Below are positions 24,017 through 34,808 of a stretch of DNA of 64,000 nucleotides, piece after piece. The stretch's first letter is position 1; each line of letters starts with the position of its first letter. Source of the stretch: Oncorhynchus masou masou (taxonomy: Eukaryota; Chordata; Actinopteri; Salmoniformes; Salmonidae); NCBI RefSeq assembly GCF_036934945.1, contig NC_088228.1, positions 17,750,338 through 17,814,337 on the forward strand, read 5' to 3'. A program made the position numbers and the translations under genes. The notes beneath the pieces were generated by a model. That model did no database searches. It was given only the letters and a program-made list of their open reading frames with translations, and was not told the DNA's origin.

Positions 24017-25181
24017 CAGTTGAAGTCGGAAGTTTGCCAAATACATTTAAACTCAGTTTTTCACAATTCCTGACATTTAATCCTAGTAAAAATTCTCTGT
24101 CTTAGGTCAGTTAGGATCACCACTTTATTTTAAGAATGTGAAATGTCAGAATAATAGTAGAGAGAATGATTTATTTCAGCTTTTATTTCATCACATTCCC
24201 AGTGGGTCAGAAGTTTCAATACACTCAATTAGTATTTGGTAGCATTGCCTTTAAATTATTTAACTTGGGTCAAACGTTTCGAGTAGCCTTCCTCAAGCTT
24301 CCCACAATAAGTTGGGTGAATTTTGGCCCTTCCTCCTGACAGAGCTGGTGTAACTGAGTCAGGTTTGTAGGCCTCCTTGCTCACACACGCTTTTTCAGTT
24401 CTGCCCACAAATTTTCTATAGGGTTGAGGTCAGGGCTTTGTGATGGCCACTCCAATACCTTGACTTTGTTGTCCTTAAGCCATTTTGCCACACCTTTGGA
24501 AGTATGCTTGGGGTCATTGTCCATTTGGAAGACCCATTTGCGACCAAGCTTTAACTTCCTGACTGATGTCTTGAAATGTTGCTTCAATATATCCACGTAA
24601 TTTTCCTACTTCATGATGCCATGTATTTTGTGAAGTGCACCAGTCCCTCCTGCAGCAAAGGACCCCCACAACATGATGCTGCCACCCCCGTGCTTCACGG
24701 TTGGAAAGGTGTTCCTCGGCTCGCAAGCAATGTGGAAATTGCTCCCAAGGATGAACCAGACTCGTGGAGGTCTACACCTCTACACTGAGGTCTTGACTGA
24801 TTTCTTTTGATTTTCCCATGATGTCAAGCAAAGAGGCACTGAGTTTGAAGGTAGTACACCTCCAGTTGACTCAAATGATGTCAATTAGCCTACCAAAAGC
24901 TTCTACAGCCATGACATCATTTTATGGAATTTTCCAAGCTGTTTAAAGGCACAGTTAACTTAGTGTATGTAAACTTCTGACCCACTGGAATTGTGATATA
25001 GTAAATTAAACGTGAAATAATCTGTCTGTAAACAATTGTTGGAAAAATGTCTTGTGTCATGCACAGAGTAGATGTCCTAACCGACTTGCCAAAACAATAG
25101 GTTTTTAACAAGAAATTTGTGGAGTGGTTGAAAAATTAGTTTTATTGACTCCAAGTGTATGTAAACTTCCGACTTCAACTG
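24017..25181 (-). mobile_element. Tc1-like transposon, internally deleted, in LINE 3-prime UTR
   Basis: The ends are CAGTTGAAGTCGGAAGTTT and AAACTTCCGACTTCAACTG, flanked by TA on both sides (24015-24016 and 25182-25183), as for Tc1/mariner transposases. At 1165 bp it is shorter than the usual 1.6 kb. The minus strand (about 24596 to 24381) encodes KLGRKWVFQMDNDPKHTSKG and SPDLNPIENLWAELKKR, the part of the DDE catalytic core with the second Asp and the final Glu. The N-terminal DNA-binding half and the first Asp are missing or scrambled, so it cannot encode an active enzyme. Confidence 0.93.
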
Positions 25182-25183
25182 TA

Positions 25184-25410
25184 TATACTTTTTTTCCATG
25201 ATTACTGATCAATTCATTTAAACGTGTATATTTAGCAGGTTTTGTTATCTGTTTAAAAAAACATACTCATGTATTGTATATTGTTTTGTTGTGGTGTGAT
25301 TTTCATTTATGCCCTTGGGCTTCCAACCACCCCTGCACATCATTTTTTGTATCTGTATTGTTGTTTATCACTTGTTTTCTTTGGTGCAAATAAATACAAA
25401 TAAAAATAAA
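25184..25410 (+). mobile_element. LINE 3-prime UTR, resumed after Tc1 insertion
   Basis: AT-rich text ending in GCAAATAAATACAAATAAAA, a typical LINE A-rich tail. The flanking halves are interrupted only by the TA-duplicated Tc1 copy. I infer that it belongs to the LINE beginning at 22775 because orientation and position fit. Confidence 0.6.
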
Positions 25411-25780
25411 ACATCAAAAGGTTAAAATAATAACTAGACGGATAAAAATCGTCAAAATTCGATTAATATTTAATAGCTATAAAACAGATGGTTTTAAGAG
25501 GTTTAATACAGACCATGCAAAAAGGTTATTCGAACAACCAAAACCTTTCTTGCAGAGCACATAGCATGTCTACCTCTTCCAAGCATTTATTTCCCACTGT
25601 TCAAACAGACCACCTTTCAAGACACAAAAAACAACAGGTGTGGCCAATTACTAGATGTGGCCAACACACCTGAACACACTCAAATTGACAAGACAAACTA
25701 CTGACTGTAGTTGGTAAATGTATACATGTGCAGTATGGAATGGTTTGAATAATGAGACAGTTGTGTGCCCAATTAACACA
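25411..25780. other. Intron without recognised elements
   Basis: About 370 bp of AT-rich then ordinary sequence. Words such as ACAGGTGTGGCCAATTA and GTGGCCAACACACCTGAACA recur in fish repeats, but no element could be delimited. Confidence 0.35.
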
Positions 25781-25782
25781 CA

Positions 25783-25880
25783 GGGCAGCAGGTAGCCTAG
25801 CCATTAAGAGTGTTGCGCCAGTCACTGAAAGGTTGCTGGTTCGAATCCTTGAGCCGACTAGGTTGATACGTGTATCTGCA
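25783..25880 (+). mobile_element. HpaI-like SINE, 5-prime part
   Basis: The tRNA-like head GGGCAGCAGGTAGCCTAGCC, the B box GGTTCGAATCC and the following TTGAGCCGACTAGGTTGAT are present. The copy is diverged and the common 3-prime tail is missing. Confidence 0.75.
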
Positions 25881-25929
25881 AAATGACAACAATTTAAGTC
25901 AAAAAATCACACATTGAAAATGTTTAAGT

Positions 25930-27110
25930 GAAGATGCATTGAATGCAATAAAATGCTGTCTCTACAGTAACACAAGAGGAATAAAATACACAAAAATGGA
26001 ACTATATACAGGGAGTACTAATACCAGATCAATGTGCAGAGGTAGGTATGTACATGAAGGCAGGGTAAAGTGACTAGGCATCAGGATAGATAATAAGTGT
26101 GTATGTAGCAGTGGAGGCTGCTGAGGACGGCACATAATAATGGCTGGAACGGAGCGAATGGAATGGCATCAGACACATGGAAACCGTGTATTTTATACCA
26201 TTCCGCCTATTACCACGAGCCCGTCCTCCCCAATTAAGGTGCCACCAACCTCCTGTGCCATGACTGTGTGTGTGTGTGCACCTATGAAGTGAATGTGTGT
26301 GGGAGTGTCAATGTGGTGTGTGTGAGTGAGTGTGTATATATAGTCTAGTGAGTGCAGATCGTTCGGGTACCATTAATTGACTAATTAGCAGTCTGGCTAT
26401 TTAGCAGTCTTATGGCTTGGGGGTAGAAGCCGTCTTGGAACCTGTTGGTCCGAGAGCCAATTCTCCGGTACCATTTGCCGGACGTTAGCAGAGTGAATAG
26501 TCTATGGCTTGTGTGGCTGGAGTCTTTTTCAGGCCTTCCTCTGACTGCCTGATATAGAGGTCCTGGATGGCAGAGAGCTCAGCCACATTGGTGTACTGGG
26601 CTGTCCGCACCACCCTCTGTAGCGCTTTGCGGTCAAGAGCAGTGCATTTGCCATACCAAGCGGTGATGCAGGTAGTCAAGATTCTCTCAATGGTGCAGCT
26701 GTAGAACTTTTTGAGGATCTGTGGGCCCATGTCAAATCCTTTCAGCCTCCTGAGGGGGAAGAGGTGCTGCCTTGCCCTCTTCATGACTGTGTGGGTGTGT
26801 GTGGACTATGTTAAGTCCTTAGTGATGCGGATGCCAAGGAACTTGAAGCTCTTGACCCTCTCCACAACAGCTCCATCAATGTGGATGGGGACATGCTCTC
26901 CCCTCTTTCTCCTATAGTTCATGATCAGCTCCTTGGTCTTACTGACATTGAGGGAGAGGTTGATGTCCTGGCACAACACTGCCGAGTCTCTGACCTTCTT
27001 CCTGCAGCAAAACTTGATCAGGAAGTACAGGAGAGGGCTAAGCAGGAGGTGTTGTTGCCGACCCTCACCACCTGGGGCCAGCCCGTCATGAAGTGAATAG
27101 ATGACATAGA
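25930..27110 (-). pseudogene. LINE relic, second copy of the 7.5-kb type
   Basis: Minus-strand pieces give NLSLNVSKTKELIMNYRR, VERVKSFKFLGIRITKDL, ARQHLFPLRRLKGFDMGP and LTTCITAWYGKCTALDRK. This is the C-terminal half of the RT region in the same family as 7454-9585 but another subfamily. The RT core boxes are not kept. The 3-prime UTR (25930-26400) is interrupted by the mini-element at 26109-26257. Frameshifts between 26784 and 26806 break the frame. Confidence 0.85.
26109..26257. mobile_element. Foldback mini-element inside LINE 3-prime UTR
   Basis: It begins CAGTGGAGGCTGCTGAGGAC and ends CCACCAACCTCCTGTG. Inside, GGCACATAATAATGGCTGGA and CCATTCCGCC...TTACCACGAGCC are imperfect reverse complements, so the RNA could fold on itself. 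It matches the pattern of a common salmonid short palindromic repeat. A target duplication is not evident. Confidence 0.65.
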
Positions 27111-27379
27111 TCTTCCTGTACTGCAGCCCACAGTCCTCATTATACTGATAGACAAAGCAGACACACCAGCTAGCATCCATACATACACTATACTGGGGAG
27201 CCAATAAGCCTATTTATGCCGTCATACTTATCTAAACATGTATTAAAACAATATGCTAAGCTCTTCACAAGTCCCTGCCGACACACAATTATAGCGGAGA
27301 AGAACACTGAAGCCCCAAAACGCTTGTTTACTTTGGGATTCAAATTTCTCTGCAGAGGGCTTTAATGGTCGACATGCAC

Positions 27380-27436
27380 TCGTACACAAACACACACACG
27401 CACACACACGCACACAGATACACACGCACACACGCA

Positions 27437-27527
<91 letters not shown>
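27380..27527. repeat. (CA)n microsatellite with CG interruptions
   Basis: CA with CG steps (27390-27442), then about 85 bp of pure CA. Confidence 0.95.
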
Positions 27528-27529
<2 letters not shown>

Positions 27530-27771
27530 GCCCTAATGCCTGAGGAGAGGATCTAATTAATAGTTATCCGACTCCTCACTGCTTCTCAACAGCATCACTG
27601 TAGCTACAATATCATTATTTGTCTGGTTGTGTATTTATTTTATCTTCACTTGTTCATAAAGGCCTAAGCTAATTGGATCAGAGACAGGGTATAGTGTCCA
27701 GTTCTGTTCCCCTGGTCTGGCTGGTGCTTCCAGAGCTGTCAGTGTGTGTTACAGCATACTGTAGGTGTATG
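27528..27771. other. Intron without recognised elements
   Basis: About 240 bp of ordinary intron between the CA tract and the Tc1 element. Confidence 0.4.
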
Positions 27772-27773
27772 TA

Positions 27774-29301
27774 CAGTGCATTCGGAAGGTATTCAGACCC
27801 CTTGACTTTTTCCAAATGTTGTTACGTTACAACCTCTTTCCCTCATCAATCTACACACAATACCCCACAATGAGAAAGCAAAAACAGGTTTTTTGAAATT
27901 TCGTAAATAATTATGAAGTATTCTGAACCTTTACATAAGTATTCAGACCCTTTACTCAGTACTCTGTTGAAGCACCTTTGGCAGCGATTACAGCCTCAAG
28001 TCTTCTTGGGCATGATGCTAGAAGCATGGCACACCTGTATTTGGGGAGTTTCTCCCATTCTCTCTGCAGATCCTCTCAAGTTCTGTCAGGTTGGATGGAT
28101 CGTGTCGCTGCACAGCTATTTTCAGGTCTCTCCAGAGATGTTCAATCGGGTTGAAGTCCGGGCTCTGGCTGGCCCGCTGAAGGACATTCAGAGACTTGTC
28201 CAGAAGCCACTCCTGTGTGGTTTAGGCTGTGTGCTTAGGGTCGTTGTCCTGTTGGAAGATGAACCTTCAACCCAGTCTGAGGTCCTGAGCGCTGCAGGTT
28301 TTCATCAGGGATCTCTGTACCTTGCTCCATTCATCTTTCCCTCAATCCTGACTAGTCTCCCAGTCCCTGCAGATGAAAAACATCCCACAGCCTGATGCTG
28401 CAACCATCATACCTCACCGTAGGGATGGTGCCAGGTTTCCTCCAGATGTGACGCTTGGCATTCAGCCCAAAGAGGTCCATCTTGGTTTCATCAGACCAGA
28501 TAATCTTGTTTCTCATGGTCTGAGAGTCCTTTAGGTGCCTTTTGGAAAACTCCAAGCGGGCTGTCATGTGTCTTTTACTGAGGAGCGGCATCCGTCTGTC
28601 CACTCTACCATAAAGGCCTGATTGGTGGAGTGCTGCAGAGATGGTTGTCCTTCTCGAAGGTTCTCCCATCTACACAGAGGAACTCTGGAGCTCTGTCAGA
28701 GTCACCATCAGGTTCTTGGTCACATCCCTCACCAAGGCCCTTCTTCCCCGATTGCTCAGTTTGGCCGGGCGGTCAGCTCTAGGGAGAGTCTTGGTGGTTC
28801 CAAACTTCTTCCATTTAATAATAATGGAGGCCACTGTGTTATTGAGGACCATCAATTTACCCTTCCCCAGTTATGTGCCTTGACACAATCCTATCTCGGA
28901 GCTCTACGGACAATTCCTTCGACCTCATGGCTTGGATTTTGCTCTGAAATAGACAGGTGTGTCACTTTCCAAATAATGTCCAATCAGTTGAATTTACCAC
29001 AGGTGGACTCCAATCAAGTTGTAGAAACATTTCAAGGATGATCAATGGAAACAGGATGCACCTGAGCTCATCTGAGTCTCATAGCAAAGGGTCTGAATAC
29101 TTATGTAAATAAGGTATTTTGTTTTTGTATTTTCAATACATTTGAATTTCTTTTCTAAAAACCTTATTTCGCTTTGTCATTATGGGGTACTGTGTTTAAA
29201 ATAATAAAGAAAAACATTTATTTAATCCATTTTAGAATAAGACAGTAACAAAACAAAATGTGGAAAAGGGGAAGGGGTCTGAATACTTTCCGAATGCACT
29301 G
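27774..29301 (-). pseudogene. Tc1-like transposon, near full length, disabled
   Basis: The ends are CAGTGCATTCGGAAGGTATT and ACTTTCCGAATGCACTG, flanked by TA (27772-27773 and 29302-29303). At 1528 bp it is close to the family size. The minus strand encodes pieces of the transposase: IIIKWKKFGTTKTLPRADRP and NLMVTLTELQSSSV, an in-frame stop at 28670-28672, then SRRTTISAALHQSGLYGRV, RHLKDSQTMRNKIIWSDETK (first catalytic Asp in WSDE) and KRHIWRKPGT. Later parts are out of frame. This enzyme class cuts and pastes DNA into TA sites. The stop and frameshifts make it inactive. Confidence 0.93.
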
Positions 29302-29303
29302 TA

Positions 29304-29885
29304 TGTCAACAGCCTTCAGCTCTGCCGAGGCTCTACTTCAAACGTCGCTCTCCTCATTTCCTCTTCCTCTAGGGGAGGGCGCCAAACCCTCTGTCTCCCA
29401 GCACGGGGCCCACTAACCTCGGCTCCGTTACCTGCCACCAGTTGCTTTTGGGACAGGCTTGCGCCACACAACTCTCCCCTCTTCCTGCCAATCGCCAGGC
29501 TTTCACCAGCCTTACCCCAGTTCCCTCACAATGGGCTTAGCCAGGGATAGCCTGCCTGCTGGGTTTACGGGACCCCCTCTCTGTATGGGGGAAAGAGGTA
29601 GACTGACAGGCTGGTCGGTAATTGGTGGGAGTCGGCCAGTGGAACTGTTGCTGATTAGTCCGTTGGGGAGTGATGAGATACAGAGATGGAGGGGAATAGG
29701 GGAGAAGCATGCTGTGGCTCCACTGTGTGAATAGGGAGGGAAATTGAGAAATGAAGTAGCATGGTTGGGCTTATGGAGAGATGCAACGACACAGTGTGTG
29801 CTACAGTTCACTGTAGGGAATGGAGAGAAATGAAAGGGTCTGCTTGTGAGTTAACAACTACTCCAGGGAGATAGTAGAGATGTAC
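29304..29885. other. GC-richer intron, no recognised elements
   Basis: About 580 bp, more GC-rich than its surroundings around 29370-29640. I see no splice-flanked exon, and the open frames here lack recognisable protein features. Confidence 0.4.
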
Positions 29886-29892
29886 AATATGT

Positions 29893-30100
29893 TCACTTAG
29901 AAAAAAGTTTTTTTTGCTATCCGCCATAGGAGAACCCTTTTTGGTTCCAGGTAGAACCCTTTTGAGTTTCATGTAGGGTTCTACATGAAACTCAAAAGGG
30001 TTCTACCTGGAACCAAAAGGTGTTCTTCAAAGGGTTTTCCTATGGGGACAGCTGAAGAACCCTTTTAGGTTCGAGATTGCAACTTTTTTTCTATGAGTGT
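29893..30100. mobile_element. Foldback element with perfect 38-bp hairpin
   Basis: The outer ends CACTTAGAAAAAAGTT and AACTTTTTTTCTATGAGTG are imperfect inverted repeats. Inside, the arms 29939-29976 and 29981-30018 are perfect reverse complements over 38 bp around the loop GGTT. Further out, CCATAGGAGAACCC (29923) pairs with GGGTTTTCCTATGG (30033). GAACCCTTTT words recur through it. It has no coding capacity and resembles palindromic MITE families known from fish. Confidence 0.85.
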
Positions 30101-31615
30101 TCCCTGCTAGGGCCTATAGTATGGGACATGCAGAGATATTCAGAGGAAGATTATATAGTGTGGTATAGCCAATGTGGAAAAAGACAGGGATGTGGTTTGA
30201 GACATGCAGTGATGTAATTCACTATGTTTTGAAGCTTGAGGTGTAGGTAGAATTGTTTGGATTCAATGTCATGCAGGGGTATTGGAATGCATGATATCAG
30301 CACAAATAGAGAGACAGACATGCAGACAGAGGAACATACAGAAAGGATTCCAGTACACTCATTACATTCCTGTGGCTCCAGTCTCATCTTACAACTGTGG
30401 CCAAGCTTCCGGATGCTCCATTGATCTCTGTCGCACACTGTCTGGACCTCAGGCCACAAATCCATATCATTCAACGCTGAAGCTCTGTATCCATTGGCAC
30501 TTTGAAGTCAACCCGGGCTGGGCTGGCCTTGGTGGGCTAGCTTGAATTGCGTTCTCACTGCCTACAGAAATGAGAAATTATGTAATGTTGCTAGGTAGCC
30601 AATATGTGACTGTGCAGCTGTCTTTGTTAATGTCGCTAGCTAGCAAGATGTTGAAGAATTTAATTTACCCTCACCTTGCTGTAACTAACGTTACCCCATA
30701 CTCCTGCCAGTGCCAGCCAGACTCAGAGCGATGTATTTAGCTTGCTAACGTTAGCTAGGTAGCTAAACGGTTAGCGTCATTGCTAGCATAACAGGCTAGA
30801 TAGCTACCTTAATTCCTACCTTGCTTGCAATTGCATTGGCTATTAGCTAGCTAGCCAAGCAAACCAGATGACAGGTTTGATATAATGTAGCTTTTAGTAC
30901 GACCTCACATTAGCTAGCTAACGTTAGCCAGCTTGTTTCAACTCTGATTTGCTAGCTAACGTTAGGTAGTTAGCAGTCGAGGGCTGACTGTTCTCATAAA
31001 AATGTATTGTGTCATGCAAAAATGAATGAAGGATCCAGATATGGTGGTTACACAGCTAACAATGAGGAATCGGCTGAGAAACGTCCCTCTTCCGGGGCGC
31101 CGGAACTGATTGAATCGGCCCGGAATCGGGTGTCGGACTCGGGCCTGGAATCAATACGAATGACTGACCAGAATCGGCCCAAGTACATCGGGCCGTTTCC
31201 ATCTACTGTAATTCAGACGACTTTGCCGGCATCGTACCAGAATCCCCCCAGAAGCAGCCTGATGCACATTTAAATAAATGGATACAAAATTACCCGATTT
31301 AGTCATTTTAGATATTACTATTATACATTTTATACATACAAATGATAAAAAATAAATTTTGTTTCGGAGGAAACACCATACACCCGGTGATCGTGTCAGC
31401 GTGCATGTGCCTGGCCCGCAACAGGAGTCACTTCAGCGCGATGGGACAAGCATTGTTAATGCTTATCAATTGCCTTGCACAAAGCGCTCTTAAAGAATTT
31501 AATGTAAATGTTAATTGTATTTTTGAGCACAGAAACGATGAGAAAATATGTAAAAATAAATAATAAAATGTTAATTCTATAAAGCAGCTGGTGTCATCAT
31601 CTGCCAGAGAGGAGC
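30101..31615. other. Intron with GCTAGCTAACGTTAGC-rich segment
   Basis: From about 30620 to 30970 the words GCTAGCTAGC, TAACGTTAGCTAGC and GCTAACGTTAGC occur repeatedly on both strands; they are self-complementary. From 31080 to 31265 the text CGGAATCGG, CGGCCC and AGAATCGGCCC anticipates the 54-bp array that begins at about 31640, so the two probably belong to one repeat family. No exon is recognised. Confidence 0.5.
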
Positions 31616-31639
31616 CTCGGCCCAAACCCCAAGCAATAC

Positions 31640-32285
31640 CTTTGGCCCAGATAACTCACACCGGAATCGGCCTGAGCCCCAAGTAATATATACATTTGGC
31701 CCAGATAACTCACACCGGAATCGGCCTGAGACCCAAGTAATATATACATTTGGCCCAGATAACTCACACCGGAATCGGCCTGAGACCCAAGTAATATATA
31801 CATTTGGCCCAGATAACTCACACCGGAATCGGCCTGAGACCCAAGTAATATATACATTTGGCCCAGATAACTCACACCGGAATCGGCCTGAGACCCAAGT
31901 AATATATACCTTTGGCCCAGATAACTCACACCGGAATCGGCCTGAGCCCCAAGTAATATATACATTTGGCCCAGATAACTCACACCGGAATCGGCCTGAG
32001 ACCCAAGTAATATATACATTTGGCCCAGATAACTCACACCGGAATCGGCCTGAGACCCAAGTAATATATACCTTTGGCCCAGATAACTTACACCGGAATC
32101 GGCCTGAGCCCCAAGTAATATATACATTTGGCCCAGATAACTCACACCGGAATCGGCCTGAGACCCAAGTAATATATACATTTGGGCCATATAACTCTCA
32201 CCAGATTCGGCCCGAGCCCCAAGTAATAACATTGGGCCAGATAACTCACACCGGAATCGGCCCCAGCTCAAACCCCGCATCCTCG
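31640..32285. repeat. 54-bp array, about 12 units
   Basis: The unit contains CCAAGTAATATATACATTTG, then GCCCAGATAACTCACACCGG and AATCGGCCTGAGAC, 54 bp in all. Because 54 is a multiple of three and no stop occurs in one minus-strand frame, it gives an 18-residue repeat (SGVSYLGQMYILLGSQAD) over 230 codons from 32289 to 31597. Unit variants (GAGCCCC or GAGACCC; ATACATTT or ATACCTTT) are silent-looking and patchy. No splice sites or protein relatives are recognised, so a gene is not claimed. Single flanking units are degenerate. Confidence 0.93.
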
Positions 32286-32517
32286 CCAAAAGTAATACTG
32301 CCTAAGGCGGCCCAGACTCGGGCCACATGACGTCGGCCGATTCTGACTCTCAGCCGAGTGCCCAGACACTCAGATGGAATCGGCCCAGATCCACTGTGCT
32401 AGCTGGGAATTTGTGTGATGTCAGACTACTGCTTGTTCAACAAGCCCAAATGAGCTAGCTAAACATTGTGTCAGCATCCAGCAGTGATCAGCTGGTGGTT
32501 GCATACAGTAGTAACGG
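32286..32517. other. Flank of the 54-bp array
   Basis: Text rich in CGGCCCAGA and AATCGGCCC words to about 32410, then ordinary intron. Confidence 0.45.
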
Positions 32518-32756
32518 TGTAACAGATGTGAAATAGCTAGCTAGTTAGCGGTGGTGCGCGCTAAATAGCGTTTCAATCGGTGACGTCACTTGCTCTGAGA
32601 CCTTGAAGTAGTGGTTCCCCTTGCTCTGCAAGGGCCGTGGCTTTTGTGGAGCGATGGGTAACGATGCTTCGTGGGTGACTGTTGTTGATGTGTGCAGAGG
32701 GTCCCTGGTTCGCGCCCGGGTATGGGCGAGGGGACGGTCTAAAGTTATACTGTTAC
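32518..32756 (+). mobile_element. 239-bp short element with TGTAACAG/CTGTTACA ends
   Basis: Perfect 8-bp inverted ends TGTAACAG and CTGTTACA, flanked by ACGG on both sides, bound a 239-bp element. It holds a tRNA-like stretch: TAGTGGTTCCCCTTGCTCTG with a CCCTTGC stem partner GCAAGGG, and the B-box-like GGTTCGCGCCCGG at about 32708. I recognise it as a common salmonid dispersed repeat but cannot name its class. Ends and flanks favour a transposase- or integrase-like origin, while the B box favours a SINE component. Confidence 0.7.
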
Positions 32757-32929
32757 AACGGCAACACCAGCCTGAATTCTAATCAAGCTGACTCCAGTTG
32801 TGAAGCTGGGCTGTGCTGGAACAGGTTTCCCTCGATCTAGCTCGATTTTTGAATTACATTTGAGCCCGCTCGAATTTGACCCTAATTTGGTCCTAATTTT
32901 AAATTCCAGTGGAAACGGGGATTAAAAGA

Positions 32930-33225
32930 ACAGGCTGAGAGAGATATCTTCTCAGGCTTGTCGCTTTTCTCATTTGTACCCTTTATCCTGTTCTCCTGTG
33001 CTCGTTTTCACCTTATCTTCTCCTTTAATTCTCTCCCTCACACGTTTTTATGTTTTCTCCTTCTCCTTGCTATTTTTCCTCCTTTTCTCCTATTTTTTTC
33101 TCTCATTCTCTCCTTACCTCCTCTCCTTTTTTTCTCTCACTTTGCCTCCTCTTCCTCCTTCTCTTCCCCACTCCCTCCTTCCCTCATCTTTCTCCTTCTC
33201 TCCCCCTCTCCTTCTGCAGTGGTAG
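32930..33225. repeat. Pyrimidine-rich low-complexity tract
   Basis: About 250 bp of CT-rich text (TTCTCCTTCTCC-like words) without a fixed period. The Phe/Leu/Ser-rich open frames in it are artefacts of composition. Confidence 0.8.
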
Positions 33226-33472
33226 AGTAAGTAAGCTGCTGGCTCTGCCAGTAATGCACCAGTCAACAGAGCTAAGCCAGTGTAATTGCCTGGTCTAATC
33301 CCTCTGCCTTCACTGTTGCCTGGCTGCAGAGAGAGAGAAAGATATGGTACTCCACATTAATGTGTAGAATAGCAGGAAATCAGCTCTAAAACAGCAACAT
33401 TTTCTCTCATGGCAAAATGTGTAAAATAGCATTAGATTAGCTGGAGAACTGAAAATGTTTAGCTCGGACCTT

Positions 33473-33504
33473 GCGGGGGGGGGGGGGGGACAGCACTACG
33501 CCAC

Positions 33505-33535
<31 letters not shown>
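33473..33535. repeat. Poly-G run and (CA)n microsatellite
   Basis: An uninterrupted G run of about 14 bases at 33475-33489, then a CA tract at 33509-33534. Confidence 0.9.
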
Positions 33536-33537
<2 letters not shown>

Positions 33538-33866
33538 AGCATTTTCTTTATGAAACAACATTAACAGAGTAAATATAAAGATACAGTATATGCCTACCTT
33601 GTTCTTGTCTGTTGGCTTAAAAAAGACACAAAACCATTCAAACGAAGTCCGCAAAACGTCACAAACCTTGCTGCTGCTGTCATTCGATGGCAGTGGCATT
33701 GACGTGTTTTCTTCAAAGAGAAGACACCATAATGAGAGAAATAATGTAGCCTAAGCTACTGAAAACCAGACTTTTACAAGACTGAATTATGATTTGATTC
33801 TTATTAAAGAGATGGAGTCCAGACAGGCTACTTTTGTAAACTTTCTGAATGGGCTTATACAGTACC

Positions 33867-34218
33867 TGTCACACCCTTAGAGAGCTGTTTTATTTCTCTA
33901 TTTGGTTAGGTCAGAGTGTAATGTGGGGTGGGCATTCTAGGTTTTGTTTTCTATATTTCTTTATTTCTATGTTTTGGCCGGGTATGGTTCTCAATAGACA
34001 GCTGTCTATCGTTGTCTCTGATTGGGAATCATACTTAGTTAGGTAGCCCTTTTTCTCTCCTTCAGTGTGGGTAGTTAACTTTGTTAGAGGCACCATAGCT
34101 CTGTAAGCTTCACGGTCGTTTTGTATTGTTAATTGTTTTTGTTGGCGACATTTTAAATAAAATAAAAAGTATGCTCACCACGCTGCACCTTGGTCCACTT
34201 CTTACGACGCCCGTGACA
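33867..34218 (+). mobile_element. Solo LTR-like element inside a Tc1 terminal repeat
   Basis: The ends TGTCACACCC and GCCCGTGACA give a perfect TGTCAC/GTGACA inverted repeat. The flanks are the 5-bp direct repeat GTACC (33862-33866 and 34219-34223). It is 352 bp, non-coding, with an AAATAAAATAAAAA stretch near its 3-prime end. It sits 7 bp inside the terminal inverted repeat of the Tc1 element, so it inserted later than that element. Confidence 0.87.
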
Positions 34219-34808
34219 GTACCAGTCAAAAATTTGGACACACCTACTTATTGTAGGTTTTTTCTTTACTTATACTATTATCTACATTGTAGAATAATAG
34301 AGAAGACATCAAAACTATGAAATAACAAAAAAAGTGTTTAACAAATCTAAATATTTTTTCTATTTTAGATTCTTCAAAGTAGCCCCCCTTTGCCTTGATG
34401 GCAGCTTTACACACTCTTGGCATTCTCTCAACCAGCTGCATTTCAATTAACATGCGTGCCTTGTTAAAAGTTAAATTGTGGAATTTATTTTCTTCATAAT
34501 GCATTTGAGAAAATCACTTGTGTTGTGTCAAGGTAGGGGTGGTATAATGAAGATAGCCCTATTTTGTAAAAGACCAAGTCCATATAATGACAAGAACAGC
34601 TCAAATAAGCAAAGAGAAACGACAATCCATCATTACTTTAAGACATGAAGGTCAGTCCATGCGAAAAATGTCAAGAACTTTGAAAGTTTCTTCAAATGCA
34701 GTCGCAAAAACCATCAAGCATTAAGATGAAACTGGCTCTCATGAGGACCACCACATGAAAGGAAGACCCAGACTTACCTCTGCTGCAGAGGATAAGTTCA
34801 TCAGAGTT

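Noticed and set aside
31597..32289. 230-codon minus-strand open frame as a repeat-protein gene
   Set aside because: It is entirely the translation of the 54-bp array. No splice sites, start context or known domain is visible, so it is kept only as a finding.
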